60,000 nt of DNA from Cryptomeria japonica (GCF_030272615.1 NC_081413.1:335276302-335336301), one strand, 5' to 3'; counted from the stretch's first letter, positions 22,181-34,277 are shown. Numbers and translations are program-made. The notes: generated by a model from the letters alone, not told the origin.

Positions 22181-23183
22181 TTAGAAAATGTTGCAACAGA
22201 ACAACACGAGGAAGAAGCCGTAAATGTTGAAAGAGACTTGTAACTGCATTTGTAAAAGGTTTTGTAACTTCTTCTTGAGAAGTAATGATTGTAACAAACT
22301 CTCCTAGGAAAGTGCAAAGCTTTGTATGCATCCATATTTTTATAAATGGATACTAGGACTAGTAAAAAGAGGATCGCAAAGAATTGTAAGAAAACGTTGC
22401 AGAAATTTATCTGGGCTTTTCCAAGTTTTAATGGAGAATATTCGAAGGTTTTTGTAATAATTTTTTGAAGAAAATATCAATATATAGACCATCGGTTTTG
22501 AGTTTAAACTTTGTGTTGTCTTCAAATATGTTTGCAAGTGTTTACTATTTCATTCTGAATAATCTAGGGTTATTTCGTTTGAATAGGGGTTGTAAGGCAA
22601 CTTTCAGTAGATATGTTTCTTAGCTTTTCTCTTCAAGAGGGGAATTAAATATGCAGGAATCATTTCTACCAGTAAATTCTTTGTGGGATACTTTGAATCT
22701 TGATGAGTGCAGTTTAATTTGGTATGAATAAATTCTTATGTGTGTCAAGCATATATAGGGATCTGCAGAAGCCAAACTAATGGGATATGTGGAGATATTT
22801 GATTGTGGGAGTATTGTTTGAACTTAGATGACTCTGTGACCTTGGATAAGGCACTGGTATAGATCAAGGTTGTCTATTACATATTTTTTAGGTCAATACT
22901 GAACATGAGTACAATTTTCATTCCTTTGTTTCAGTTAGTTTTAAGGTGATTAGATCCACTGGTTTTTGGACTGGTTTGCTGTGGATTTATCTTTTAAAAG
23001 TGTGAATTTAGTTCACAAAGGTATACCCGCCCGGACTTTGAATAAGTCCGAAGTGTAGAAGGTTAATCAAACCTTGTCATATGTTGTCCTAGAAGTTTCC
23101 TTCTCTTTAATATCTCTTTTGCATACAAAGTTATCATGTCACTATAAGGATGTTAAAGTGAGTTAGATTTTGAGAACAACAAA
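22181..23183 (+). repeat. probable LTR between ORF-X copy 1 and a gypsy PBS
   Basis: The right edge is set by the PBS at 23186; the LTR ends around TTTTGAGAACA (23178). The left edge is unclear, somewhere at 22190-22275. Inside lies a TATA-like box (TTTTTATAAAT, 22337-22347). There is no coding signal. Because it follows ORF-X and precedes PBS plus gag, it serves as 3' LTR of one unit and 5' LTR of the next, as expected after recombination or tandem insertion. Confidence 0.6.
22337..22347 (+). promoter_or_regulatory. TATA-like box in the ORF-X element LTR
   Basis: TTTTTATAAAT about 155 bp after the ORF-X stop. A matching TTTATATAAAAGG lies about 305 bp after the end of the second ORF-X copy (42316-42328). 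Confidence 0.45.
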
Positions 23184-23185
23184 AG

Positions 23186-23203
23186 TGGCGACTCTGCTGG
23201 GGA
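23186..23203 (+). promoter_or_regulatory. Ogre/Tat-type primer binding site
   Basis: TGGCGACTCTGCTGGGGA follows the LTR end by a few bases. This text is the familiar primer binding site of Ogre/Tat gypsy elements, complementary to the 3' end of a tRNA (tRNA-Arg is usually cited). It marks the start of an internal region. Confidence 0.75.
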
Positions 23204-23489
23204 GAGTCATAGTGAAAATCCAAATGTAGATTTGTGCCTAAAATATATGAAGAAAATCATCATGTGTTTGTGGAATAGATTGGTGTTTCAGGGAATATAG
23301 CAGTGGCGTTTGGGAGTCTCTTCTTGAAATTTCCCTCTTTTTTCTTGATATATGATTTTGGTCTGAAGAATTGCAACATTTCTTTCAAAGCTTGTTTTCT
23401 TATTTCCCATAGTCTTGTGGGTGGTGACTCTGTTATCTTGGAACCAGTCCTTGTGAAATACATAGAATTATAAAAGGAAGACAAGCATA

Positions 23490-24197
23490 ATGCAAGGAGG
23501 AAAAAACACCAGATCATTCATGAAGAAGCATCCTCATGAAACTTTGCAAGAAGGTTTGCCAGAACAGTCACGAAGAGGTCAGAAGAGATCACTGCTTCAC
23601 AGACCATCAAAAGTTGCTTGGGTGCAAAAGAATAACAATACCAGTAAGACACCTGATCGACCTGTTTATGCAAAGTCTAATTCTTCTTCCAGAGATTCTG
23701 AACATGATATATTAGGTTTCCATTCTGGATTGTTTGGAGATATAGATAATGCTCATGCTTTAAATCAAGATATATCTCATGTTAGTGTGTCTGCGAGAGA
23801 TAGGACTAGTTCAAATGCAATCAGAAATTCTATTCCTAGAACAATTGATGGAAATATTAGCTTGATTGATATTGATCAAGTCAATATATCTGACTCTAAG
23901 GAGAATTTCCCTGATGAAGATAAAGTGTCACAAGAAATAGAAGATTTAAATAGGAGGGTTCACCACTTAATCTCCTTAAGAGCCCAAAAGGAAGAAAATA
24001 AGGAGAAGGAGGTTAAAGAAAAACTAATGGAGAGAGATAGGCTTCTTAGACAGATAGCTGATCTTGAAGTATTGGCCAAGGAAAAAGAAAAGAGTGATGA
24101 GGAAGGCCCTGTGATCGGAGAAATTATGATCCCCAAGGCCAAGCCAGCATGTAGGTCAGTAGTCCAACCAAATAGGGAAATGCTTAGTGATTCATAG
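23490..24197 (+). pseudogene. gag N-terminal part with coiled coil (235 codons)
   Basis: An uninterrupted frame from ATG 23490 to TAG 24195-24197, starting about 290 bp after the PBS, as expected for gag. The first 60 residues are basic (MQGGKNTRSFMKKHPHE; RRGQKRSLLHRPSK). The middle is Ser/Asp-rich, and residues 150-205 form a strong charged coiled coil (DKVSQEIEDLNRRVHHLISL through EKEKSDEE). The retrotransposon gag core and zinc knuckle, which should follow, are missing: the text breaks at 24200 and a copy of the LTR end appears (24210-24242). The gag label comes from position and composition, not from a recognised domain, so it could also be an Ogre-type ORF1 product. It is the longest intact frame of its element. 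Confidence 0.5.
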
Positions 24198-24209
24198 CCT
24201 CCTAGGAAT

Positions 24210-24242
24210 AAGGATGTTAAAGTGAGTCAGATTTTGAGAACA
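24210..24242 (+). repeat. second copy of the LTR 3' end (33 bp)
   Basis: AAGGATGTTAAAGTGAGTCA plus the following 13 bases repeat 23155-23187 or its immediate neighbourhood (LTR end at about 23156-23178) with a single C/T difference in the readable part. It lies directly after the broken gag frame and marks a recombination or template-switch junction. Confidence 0.65.
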
Positions 24243-24432
24243 ATAGAGTCATTGAAGATCATTGTGCTTTTTTAAGATTATTTGCATCCATATTGCTTGA
24301 ATTATTCATCCATTTTGCATCCATATAGTTAAATGTCATATAGATTAAATCCTTCATCTTGGTGTAGTCTAGTCACTAGTATTGCTTATAAAAATATGAG
24401 AGCAATGTTATACTCACATCTTTTAGAAGGAA

Positions 24433-24675
24433 ATTAGTCACTTTATTTTTTATTAAGGTAAAAACAGGTTTTGAAGGGGCCCTGAAACCCTTTACAAGCG
24501 GAACTTAGCAAATAAAGCAAAAAGAGACAAAAAGGGACAAACCAATGAAAAGCCAGCAAAAAACCATAGAGAACAGGCTAAAGCCCCACAAAGCCAGCCA
24601 AACCAGCAAGACCCAAGAGAAGAAACTAATTGATTTTTTTCAGGGCATTAGCCAAGGTTTATTAGTCGCTTTGTT
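24433..24675 (-). mobile_element. 5'-truncated LINE (3' end only) with target-site duplication
   Basis: Read on the minus strand, 24660-24448 ends ...GGGTTTCAGGGCCCC.TTC.AAAACCTGTTTTTACC followed by TTAATAAAAAAT, typical of plant LINE-1 3' ends. It is flanked by ATTAGTCACTTTATT (24433-24447) and ATTAGTCGCTTTGTT (24661-24675), 15-bp direct repeats with two differences, as expected for a LINE target-site duplication. No coding part remains. Confidence 0.7.
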
Positions 24676-24729
24676 ATGGTTTATTATTTATTGATTATTT
24701 ATTTACTAACCATACATGTAATGACTTAA

Positions 24730-25262
24730 TTGAAGTGTTGTGCTTATAGCTACAGACCCTTTTTCACACACACAGTGCCTAATGTGTTCATGGATGTCAA
24801 CCTTCTCAGAGAAGTTGCAGATAGGTATGACCTCATTTCAAGAGTGATAAGGGGGAAGGATGGGGAGGTATTGTTGACAATCCTAAGGGAGGAGTTCCAA
24901 GAATTTTTTGATTTATATGAACCCTCTACTACTCTGATTCAAGTAAATTTAAATTAAATAAAGGATGAGTATCACATAACAAAGGGTTTTGTCAAATCAA
25001 ACCTTCTCTCGACCCACTTGGCGAAAGAGGGAGACACATCATACCATATTGGCCTAGGTTCAGTGAAGCCTTTTTCAAGTAGTGCTTTTGCCAAGTGTTT
25101 GCAGGCCACGTTCTTTTCTTTGTGCTAGGTTTTGGGTTTTAACTCTTTCACAGTTATGCCGCTGGATTACATGCATATGGCCATTCAGATTCAACATCCT
25201 GATTTTACAATGGTTTTTGATTTCACACCATATCTTGAAGGAAAGATCCATGAGTGACTATT
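24730..25262 (+). pseudogene. ORF-X copy 2, N-terminal fragment
   Basis: MDVNLLREVADRYDLISRVI corresponds to MDVDLLTQIAHNYDPITRSV of copy 1, and EEFQEFFDLYEPS to EEFRNAFELSEFT. A TAA follows (24955-24957), after which resemblance goes on (KSNLLSTHLAKEGDTSYHIG; HMAIQIQHPDFTMVFDF) with a frame change, down to EGKIHE at about 25255. It is cut at 25263 by the 5' LTR of copia 2. The remaining C-terminal part lies 16 kb downstream at 41376-42012. Confidence 0.65.
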
Positions 25263-26471
25263 ATTTGGCCATTTGGTGGAATTCATTATGTGTTGCATTG
25301 ATGTTTTATCATTGATGTCAACACTAGCTATTTGGATTCTTTACCAGCACCCTTCTGGTCCTAGTAGGTTGAGTAGTTTTTGGTTAACTTGGATCCGACA
25401 TGATCCGGTTGACTCTGGTATAATCTAGTGATGAAATTGACTTGTTCATAATTCTTATACTCATATATAGTCAGTTGATTTTGGCTTGGTGATTGGATGG
25501 TATTCTACTTGCTATGAATATTGGTTTTTGGTTCTGGCAAGGGTTTCATCGACAGAGATTTTGGTAAAGATATTTGATGCATTGCATAATTGGTGTTGGT
25601 GCAACTTCTGATAGATTTTTAGGATGTTGTTGGTGATCATGTTTGAGACTTGGTGTTTGGAGATCATTGTTGAAGCGTGTGGACCTATACTAGGTCCCGG
25701 TTGATCTAGGTTATGGACCGACATTAATGTAACATGTGGATAGGACCTATTATTGTATTTTTGGGATGACTTATGTGTTGGATATTATTTGTTTTGGTCT
25801 AAGGCCGACATGGTTTTTAATTATGTAGTTAGTTTATTGTCTGGTAGTCGACCTAATTGGGTTTGTTTATATAGATGTAAGATCTCATTGTAGATCATAA
25901 TGGTTAATGTAAGAGGTCATGGTCAAAGAATGTAATGTGCAAATAATGTAATATCATTTAGGTAGAGGAGTTGGTCGATCATTGGAGATCGAATTGGGTT
26001 ATAGAAGAGGATTTAGTCCTCCGGTATTGAACTTAACTGGAAATATACTCAAGCATAGGAGATTCTATCTTTTGTAATTCAACATTTCTCTGGATTGTAG
26101 TCTGGATTTGTATGTAGTCAGTGAGACTCCTTTTGTTCTGAGAAATGTGATCTAGGTTGTTGACCTTCTTGCAAGTGCAGGCCCCTTCATTGTAAATTCA
26201 CATACATACTGCAGAAGTATTATTTGACTGTGGGTAGGCTTCCCACCATGGTTTTTCCCTTTACTGGGTTTTCCATGTACAAATCTTGGTGTTGTGTGTA
26301 TGTCTTTTATTCTGTGATTATTGTTTATGCTTAATTGGATTAACTGTTATTTTGGTATTATTGTTTTGGGTTTTGGTATTGTTGTTTTAAATTTCTAATG
26401 CTTCCGGTAGTCTATGACAACTGATTCACACCCCCTCTCAGTTGTCTTCCGGTTATCTAAACTATCTAACA
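25263..26471 (+). repeat. 5' LTR of copia 2 (1.21 kb)
   Basis: It aligns by eye along its length with the LTR at 31110 (TTGGCCATTTGGTGGAATT; ATTGATGTCAACACTAGCT; CCACCATGGTTTTTCCCTTT). It ends CTATCTAACA directly before the PBS. TATA-like TTTATATAG at 25866-25874. Confidence 0.85.
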
Positions 26472-26473
26472 AT

Positions 26474-26485
26474 TGGTATCAGAGC
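26474..26485 (+). promoter_or_regulatory. copia 2 primer binding site
   Basis: TGGTATCAGAGC, complementary to the 3' end of initiator tRNA-Met, the usual copia primer, three bases after the LTR. Confidence 0.9.
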
Positions 26486-26529
26486 TTTGGTCCCCTCTAC
26501 AGAAAGCTTAACCACTTGAGGAAGATCCT

Positions 26530-27486
26530 ATGACAACTAACAAGTCAAGTTCATCTAATTCATCTGGAGCTATCTTTCAAAGAGATATTCCTATGCCAGA
26601 AGGAACAAATTACACAGTATGGAAGATTCAGATGGACACTCACTTGAGATGTCTTGGTAAGGAGATTTGAGAGATCACACAGAATGGTGCTACACCTTAT
26701 AATCCGACATGTGACAAACCTCCTCCAGAAAACTTGGATAAGAAGCTTAAGAATGATTATAGAGTAAGCAAATCCCTCTTGTGTGCACTTTCTGGTCAGC
26801 AAATAATGAGATTAACTGACAAATCATTTGCAAAGGTTATATGGGATAAGTTGGAGACACTTAATGAACGTGACCCTACTGTAAAGATTGCTAAACTTGA
26901 TGGTTATCAAGTGAGATATGAAAACCTGAAGATGAAAGAAGATGAAAGGATTACTAAATTCATGGAAAGGGTAAATGTGATTATTATGGGAATTCAATGT
27001 TGTGGTGGAACTCTGAGCAAAGATGAAATTGTTTCTAAAGTCCTAAGAGCGCTACCACCAGCGTACAAAATGAAGTCTATTGCTATTAATGAGTTGAGAA
27101 CTATGGATAATACATCTGTCAACAAAGATACTTTGGTTGGGAAACTATCTTCTTTTGAGCTTGAGGAATTTGGATCTTCTGGAGCTATGAAGATTGAACC
27201 TTCTTTTCATGCATCTATATCTACAACCGGTAAGCAAGACTGGAAAGCCTTATATGCAAAAGAATTAGAAGATATGAAGAGAGAAGATGCTGATTTTGAG
27301 CAACTTGAAGCACTATTTTCTAGAAGATTACTAAAAGGACCGGTAGGAAGTAAGTATGAAGGAAAATCACCTTTTAAATGTTTTGCATACAATAAGATTG
27401 GTCATTTTGCATCTAGATGTCCTGAAAGAAATTCAAGATTTGAAGAAAGAGTTAAAAGATCATTTAAACCTAACCCTAGATATTAG
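26530..27486 (+). pseudogene. copia 2 gag (UBN2-type)
   Basis: ATG at 26530. It reads MTTNKSSSSNSSGAIFQRDI, YTVWKIQMDTHLRCLGKEI, then TGA (26668-26670) where copia 4 has Trp (DIWEMI), then the gag core (KSLLCALSGQQIM, WDKLETLNERDP, ERVNVIIMGIQCCGG, SKVLRALPPAY, LVGKLSSFELEEF) and a basic tail ending at TAG 27484-27486. The zinc knuckle (27379-27420) is C.FAY.NKIGHFASRC: its second cysteine is tyrosine, which should abolish zinc binding. The copia gag-polypeptide forms the particle shell and binds element RNA through that knuckle. With the first stop repaired in thought the frame is otherwise intact and runs on into pol. Confidence 0.85.
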
Positions 27487-30400
27487 AACAAGTATAGATT
27501 TAAGAAAAACATGGACAAATCATGCTACATAGAGGATGAGGAAGGAATTACTGATTCAGATGATGAACTGGCAGAAGATTCTGCTAGTGGATCCAGCAAT
27601 GGGAAAGAATGGGTATTCTTGGCTATCAAGGAAGATGATCCGACACTAGATGAGAATGTACCCAAGGAGAAGGAACTTGCTACTAAAATTGAGGTTAAGG
27701 ATGAGTGGGTAATTGACAGTGGTTGTTCACATCATATGATTGGAGATAAAGGGAAGTTTCCATCTTTGCAAGAAATTGATGGTGGACTAGTTAGATTTGG
27801 AGATGACAAGGTATGTATGATCAAAGGAAAAGGAACTATATCATTAGATGGTAAGAACAATACTGACAATGTTTATTATGTTGAAGGTTTGAAGCATAAT
27901 ATTTTGAGTGTAGGACAATTGGTAGATAAGGGATTTCAATTACAGTTCAAGGATGGAAAATGCAAAATCATTAATAGATCTAGCTTGGAGATTACAGTCG
28001 GTAAACAGACAAAAGTTAACATATTTAATTTAAACTCCGATGAGAAGACATGTTTGATTACACAGATTGATGAGAGTTGGTTATGGCATAAAAGGTTGTG
28101 TTGTGTTAATTTTGATTGCATTGTGAAGATCAGTTCAACTAAAGTTGTTAGAGATACACCTAAGATTACAAAGCCCTATAATCTAGTATGTAAAGAATGT
28201 CAAATGGGTAAATAGGTCAGAACCTCCTTTAAGAGTATACAAGATAAATCAAATGATGTTCTTGATCTTATTCATACTGATTTGTGTGGCCCTACTAGAG
28301 TTAAAAGTTTTCATGGTTATAGATATTTCATGCTAATCATTGATGATTATTCTAGAATGATGTGGGTTACTTTTTTGAGATAAAAATCTGAAGCATTTGA
28401 AAAGTTTAAAATCTTTAAGGCTAAAGTGGAAACTGAGATAGGATTCACGATTAGATGTTTGAGATCACATCATGGTGGAGAATTTACATCCGGTGGGTTT
28501 AATAACTTTTGTGACAAGCATGGTATAAGAAGATAATTTTATGCTCCCGGGACACCTTAGCATAATGGAGTTGTGGAAAGGAAAAAGAGAACTATCTTGG
28601 ATGCTGCTAGAAAAATGATGATGGAAGCTAATCTATCTCATATATACTAGAGAGAAAAAGTTATTAAAATGGTTTATACATTCAACAGAGTACATATCAA
28701 AGGAGAAACCAACAAGACACCTTATGAATTATGGTTTGGAAATACACCTATAACTAAGTATTTCAGAATTTTTGGCAGTAAATGTTATATCAAGAGAGAT
28801 GATACTATTGGGAAATTTGATCCTAGAAGTGATGAAGGCATATTTATTGGTTATTCTAATGAAAGTAAAGCATATAGATGTTATAACAAGAGATTGCAGA
28901 AAATAGTTGAGAGTGCTAATGTCAAAGTAGATGAGTTGAGAAAAAGTCAAATCAGAATTTATGAGAAGGAATTGGCAGTGGAAATGATTATATCTGAACC
29001 GGTAGCACCTTTATCGGAACAGAGAGTTGAACCAACTATTCCGACAACATCATAGAATTCCATAGTAACTGAACATCAGGGAAGAGGAACAAAGAGTCAG
29101 GAGACTCCTAGGTATGAATCATTCTAAAGATCAAATCATTGGGGATAAAAACAATGGATTGATGACAAGAAGAAGACTATAAACTAATAAGGTATGTTTA
29201 ATTTCACAAGTTGAACTAGTACCAATAATTGATGCATGTAAAGATAAATTTTGGTTAAAAGCTATTAAAGAAGAATTGGATTAGATTGAGAAAAATAACA
29301 CATGGACTTTGGTTCCCCAGCCTAAAAATAAAAATGTTATTGAAAATAAATAGGTTTTTTAGGAATAAATTGAATGAGGATGGTCAAGTTATAAGGAATA
29401 AGGCTAGATTGGTTTGTAAACGATATTCTCAGAAGGAAGGAATTGATTGTGGAGAAACTTTTGCATCGATAGCTACGATTGAAGCTGTAAGATTATTTCT
29501 TGCCTATGCTGCCTATAAAAACTACAAGGTTTATCAGATGGATGTTAAATGTGCATTCTTGAATGGGGATCTTGATGATGAAGTTTATATTGAGCAACCT
29601 GATGGGTTTTCACTATCAGATGATGCTGATATGGTTTGCAGGTTAAGGAAAGCTTTATATGGATTGAAACAAGCACCTAGAGCTTGGTATGGAAGGTTGG
29701 ATAAATATCTTTTGAAGCTTGGTTTTACTAAGGGCAGTGCTGACAGTAATTTATATTATAAAATCACTGATGATGATATACAGATTATTGAAGTATTTAT
29801 TGATGACATTATTTTTGGAGGTGAAGATAAATTATGCATAGAATTTTCTAAGAACACGGAGAAAGAATTTGAGATGTCTATGATTGGTGAGATGAATTTT
29901 TTCTTAGGTTTGTAGATTACTCAGACTAACAAAGGTATTTTTATCTATCAAACTAAATATGCTAAGGAATTGTTGAAGAAATTCGGTATGGAAGATTCTA
30001 AACCAGTAAGTACACCTATGGTTACAAGTGAGAAATTGACAAGGAAAGATGTTTCTACACCAATAAATCTAACAAGATACAAATCTATGATTGGAGGTCT
30101 ACTTTATTTGACTCAGACTAGGACTGATATTATGAATGTTGTTTGTATTGTTTCAAGATTTCAGAGTGACCCTAGAGAAAATCATGAGACGGCAGTGAAA
30201 AGGATTTTTAGATACTTTCAAGGTACACCTGAATATGGTTTATGGTATCCTAAGAATGATAGCCTTACTTTATGTGCATATACAGATGTTGATTGGGCTG
30301 GAGATGTTGATGACCAAAAAAGTACTTCCGATGGAGCTTTCTTTCTTGGAAAGAAGTTGGTTTCATGGACCAGCAAGAAATGGTCATGTACTCCTTTATC

Positions 30401-30749
30401 TACTGCTGAAGTTGAGTATGTTGCTGCTGCTACTAATTGTACACAAGTTTTATGGATGAAGCAAATGTTGAAGGATATAAAGGTGGATTGTGATACATCG
30501 GTAGTTATTCATTGTGATAACTTTGCTGCTATTGATATATCAAAGAATATGGTATTTCATTCTAAGACAAAGCACATATGTATCAAGTATAACTTTTTGA
30601 AGGATAAGGTGGAAGCAAATGAAGTTAAACTGGTTTATGTGAACACTAAAGAACAAATTGCAGATATTTTCACTAAACCTTTATCCAAGGAATCATTTGA
30701 GTACCTGAGAGACAGATTGGGGGTTTCTGCCCCTCCAACAGAGACTTGA
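27487..30749 (+). pseudogene. copia 2 pol: protease, integrase, RT, RNase H
   Basis: It continues in the gag frame. Protease VIDSGCSHHMIGD is intact. Pre-integrase WLWHKRLCCVNF and CKECQMGK are followed by TAG (28213). The integrase shows HTDLCGP, then stops at 28381, 28534, 28558 and 28648, and keeps NGVVERK. A one-base T insertion in the run at 29355-29360 shifts the frame; RT then reads [24 protein letters not shown] and FIDDIIFGG. RNase H reads YTDVDWAGD, STAEVEYVAA, CDNFAAI and IADIFTKPLSK, ending TGA 30747-30749. The DD-E signature of the integrase is damaged: the second Asp block is RSHHGGEF instead of RSD.GGEF. Most stops match Gln or Trp codons in copia 4. Confidence 0.9.
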
Positions 30750-31109
30750 TTGATGCGGTTTGGCATCAATCCGGTATGCATTATCAAAGATATTATTCAT
30801 TTCGACACTGATGTGGGATGCTACTGCTTAGGGGGAGTAGTCAACTTTGAGATTCAAAGGCTTATATTTTTGCTTTGATATTTCTATTTGATTTCTAGCA
30901 TTGATGTCAAAGAGGGAGAGATAGTGATGTGAAAAAAAAGAAATTCAGAACTTTACAAAGGTATTATTCAAAGGGGGAGAGATATTGATATTCAGAGCTA
31001 TATGTAGGAGATTGTTGGCTGTCTTCCACAGGGGGAGACTTGTTTGGAATTTCTTGGTACTTAGATGTTTTACACATCTAGTGTTTCCATCAATGCGAAA
31101 GGTGGAGAT
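30750..31109 (+). other. copia 2 3' UTR and polypurine tract
   Basis: Non-coding stretch with several GGGGGAG(A) words (30832, 30974, 31030) and a last purine run AAAGGTGGAGA (31098-31108) right before TGTTGGCC of the LTR. The multiple PPT-like words recall copia 1. Confidence 0.6.
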
Positions 31110-32264
31110 TGTTGGCCATTTGGTGGAATTGATTATGTGTTGCATTGATATTTTGTCATTGATGTCAACACTAGCTGTTTGGATGCTTTACCGACACCCT
31201 TCTGGTCCCAGTAGGATGAGTAGTTTTTGGTTAACTTGATTCGGCATAATTCGGTTGACTGCGGTATAATCTGGTGATGGAATTGACTTGTTCATAATTA
31301 TTATACTCATATTTGGTCAGTTGATTTTGGTTTGGTGATTTGATGCTATCCTGCTCGCTATGAAGATTGGTTTCTAGTTTCGGCGAGGGTTTCGCCGGTA
31401 GAGATTTTGGTGAAGATCTTTGATGCATTGCATAATTGGTGTTGGTGTAGCTTCTGATAGAATTTTAGGATGCTATTGGTGATCATGTTTGAGACTTGGT
31501 GTTTGGAGATCATTGTTGAAGCGTGTGGACCTATACTTGGTCTCGGTTGATCTAGGTTATGGATCAACATTATTGTAATGTGTGGATAGGACCTATTGTT
31601 GTATTTTCACGATGTCTTATGTGGTAGATATTTGGTTTTTTAGTCTAAGGCCAACATGGTTTGTAATTATGTAATTAGTTTATTGTCTGGTGGATGACTT
31701 GATTGTTTATGGTCGAGGGTTTGTATATATAAATGTTAGATTTCATTGTAGATCATAATGGTTAATGTAAGAGGTCATGGTCAAGGAATGTAATATACGA
31801 ATAATGTAATATCATTTAGGAAAAGGAGTTGGTCGATCATTGGAGATCAAATTGGGTTATAGAAGAGGATTTAGTCCTCCGGTATTGAGCTTAACCGAAA
31901 CTGTACTCACGCATAGGAGACCCTATCTTTTGTAGTTCAACACTTCTCTGGATTGTAGTATGGATTTGTATGTAGTCAGTGAAACTCCTTTTGTGATGAG
32001 TAGTGTGCTCTAGGTTGTTGTCCTTCTTGCAAGTGCAGGCCCCTTCACTATAAGTTCACATACTTACTGCAAAAGTATTATCTGACTATGGGTAGGCTTC
32101 CCACCATGGTTTTTCCCTTTACTAGTTTTTCCACGTACAAATCTTGGTGTTGTGTGGATGGCTTTTATTCTATGATGATTGTTTATGCTTAATTGGATTA
32201 ATTGTCATTCTGGTATTATTGTTTTGGGTTCCGGTATTGTTGTTTTAAATTGCTAATGCATGTA
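31110..32264 (+). repeat. 3' LTR of copia 2, 3'-truncated
   Basis: It begins TGTTGGCCATTTGGTGGAAT. TATA-like TATATATAAAT at 31724-31734. It matches the 5' LTR until AATTGCTAATGC (32264) and then breaks off into a minus-strand LTR that starts with ATGTAATCC. Confidence 0.8.
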
Positions 32265-32758
32265 ATCCAAAATGATATAACAACATCCACAAAAAGTAAA
32301 GCATCCACCATAACACAAGTGTTTGTACGTGGAAAACCCAAATAGGTAAAAACCACGATGAGATGGAACTCACAAGTTAACTATTTGCAGTAATAGATAA
32401 CTAACCAGTTAAGGTCTACAAAGTTCTCTGCTAGGAGAGATTCTTGTTAGAGATCCCAAAGCTTGATTAGAAGCTTATACCCTATTAAAGGTAGTACCCT
32501 GTTAGGAGTAATCTTGGTGGAGGATTTTTGAATCCAAACTAATGGATCACCCTATTAGAGGATTTATACATTGAAGCTTGTTAGAGCTTACTCGGTTAGG
32601 GGATTTGACTCTACTATAATTGTTAGAAAACAATAGGATTGGTTTGATCTGTCTGAGTAGCACAATACTTGCTTGATCAGATCCTTCTAAACATATTCAA
32701 CACTATTCTTCTGCATACTCTGCAACTTAACTCTTTTGACCTTCGCACATATCATAAA
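32265..32758 (-). repeat. minus-strand copia LTR, left half (split by the chromovirus)
   Basis: Read on the minus strand it carries the U5-side layout of the copia 5 type LTR: CCTCTAATAGGGTGA-like repeats, CATCGTGGTTTTTACC and GGGTTTTCCACGTACA. The other half is at 40859-41375, with the promoter and TGTTTGCTTGATG start. The two halves join across the chromovirus insertion, whose flanks are ATAAA and ATAAC. No internal part of this copia element is seen. Confidence 0.75.
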
Positions 32759-34277
32759 TGGTGTAGGAGAAACCCTTCAAGTTGATTAATCAGGCTTAGA
32801 GGAGGAAGGATAAGGCATCAAAATTTTCTTAGGATGTTTTACATGTGTTTCAATAATGCATTGTGTGTTTGTAATAAAAGACCCCATCTTGTGAACCAAA
32901 CTCCTATTTTGGCATCTTGATAAGCTAATTAGGACTTTTGGACAAAAGGGGATCAAGTGTGTGTAGGACATAGTTATCCTAGTGGTTTTAGTGTTTCTAG
33001 GGTGTTTTATGAGGGGTTAGTCTTAACCCAAGGCACTAGGAGGCGAGAAATGACATTTTGACAACTTTGTCAAAAGTTGTCAAAAGTTGTCATTAGCAAT
33101 TTTTATGCATTTTTTTAAATTTTTGTTTGTTTGAACTCCTTCAATGGCTCTAACCTCTTATTTTCAGTTGAGAGAAGTTGTGGAGAGGTATATACACCTT
33201 GAGGATCCAATTCCCAAATTTAGGCTGTACGGAGGAATGTTTTGATGACTGTAAACTAATGAAATTATGAGTTTTTCCTGCAATTTTGGAGTTTTTGGGC
33301 CGGGGTACGGTATTGTACAGATTGGGATCAATCCCCAATCATGTTATTTTGTTAGAGTAGTGAATCAAATTTTATTTGTGTTTGGTTTTAGGTTTAGACT
33401 ATTTGTCTTTCTCCTGTTATTCCAATTTTGCTGTAGGTACTCGGAAAACTAGGGTTTACCTAGGGTTTTGCTTCTCCATGGCCATAACTTGCAATTTATC
33501 CATCTGAAACTTATGGGATTGGGTGAAATGAAAGTATGGTCTATGTATTCTAAGATTCCAAAATCAGTTTACAGGAAGAGAAAGGGAGGTGTGTGTTTGA
33601 TCAGGCCCTAGGTAGACATCTCTATGTGGCTACCTAGTCCTTAAACAACAAAGCTACCCTAGAAGGAAAATGGTGATGATTCCAGGTGTGTAACCCTAGA
33701 ATCCATTTTGGTTTATGGTTCCCCATATTTTCAAGGGGTTTTTCTTGTATGGTTTGTTCATTTGGATATGGTTGCTTCACAAATGGCGGCCTAATTAGCC
33801 CTTTAGGACAGTTGACCTTCACCGGGTTCAAGCCTTTCTTTGTCAGGCCTTGACCTTTCCTTTTGGGGACTTGTGTAAGACCAAAAAGGGTATTTGAATT
33901 TGTGATTTTTTTTCTAGGGTGTCTAGGAAAGTTTTCACTTAAGGTCCCTTTCCCCATTTCAAAGGGCTATTAGTAAATAAGCTTAATTGTGAAGGTACTA
34001 TATGATATGGTGTTGAATCTTTAAAACTAGTGTTTGATCTAGTCCATGTGAGTCATGTCTGATCCAAAATAGGTGTGGTAATGGTCAGGAACCCTTGGAG
34101 GCTTCATGGTGCATGATGGAGAAAATTACCCAATTTGAGTAAGTATGAGTCTTGGAGATTGTCAGATGTTGAGCTAATGTTGTAGAGCCTTGCCTTGATA
34201 GGATCCTATTGTTGTTTTGAGGGGTCAGTGTCATAAATCTTAGAGTGTTTACAGGATACAAGGAGGGCTCTACATCA
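32759..34277 (+). repeat. 5' LTR of the chromovirus-like element (1.52 kb)
   Basis: It pairs with 39594-40858. It carries ~240-250 bp (about 33280-33530) that the 3' LTR lacks; otherwise the two align by eye with scattered differences. It ends CTACATCA two bases before the PBS. Confidence 0.85.

Larger units (their letters stand above)
25263..32264 (+). mobile_element. Ty1/copia element 2, nearly complete (7.0 kb)
   Basis: 5' LTR 25263-26471, PBS 26474-26485, gag, pol, polypurine tract and 3' LTR 31110-32264. The 3' LTR lacks its last ~200 bp: it stops matching at TAATGC, where a minus-strand LTR begins. The first two bases of the 5' LTR have decayed from TG. It interrupts ORF-X copy 2. Same family as copia 3 (minus) and copia 4. 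Confidence 0.85.

Noticed and set aside
24730-24957. Separate small gene of 75 codons
   Set aside because: It aligns with the start of ORF-X and resemblance continues beyond its stop, so it is a fragment of that pseudogene.
33634-33957. 107-codon minus-strand open frame
   Set aside because: It lies within an LTR and is disrupted in the other LTR copy (40214-40411).
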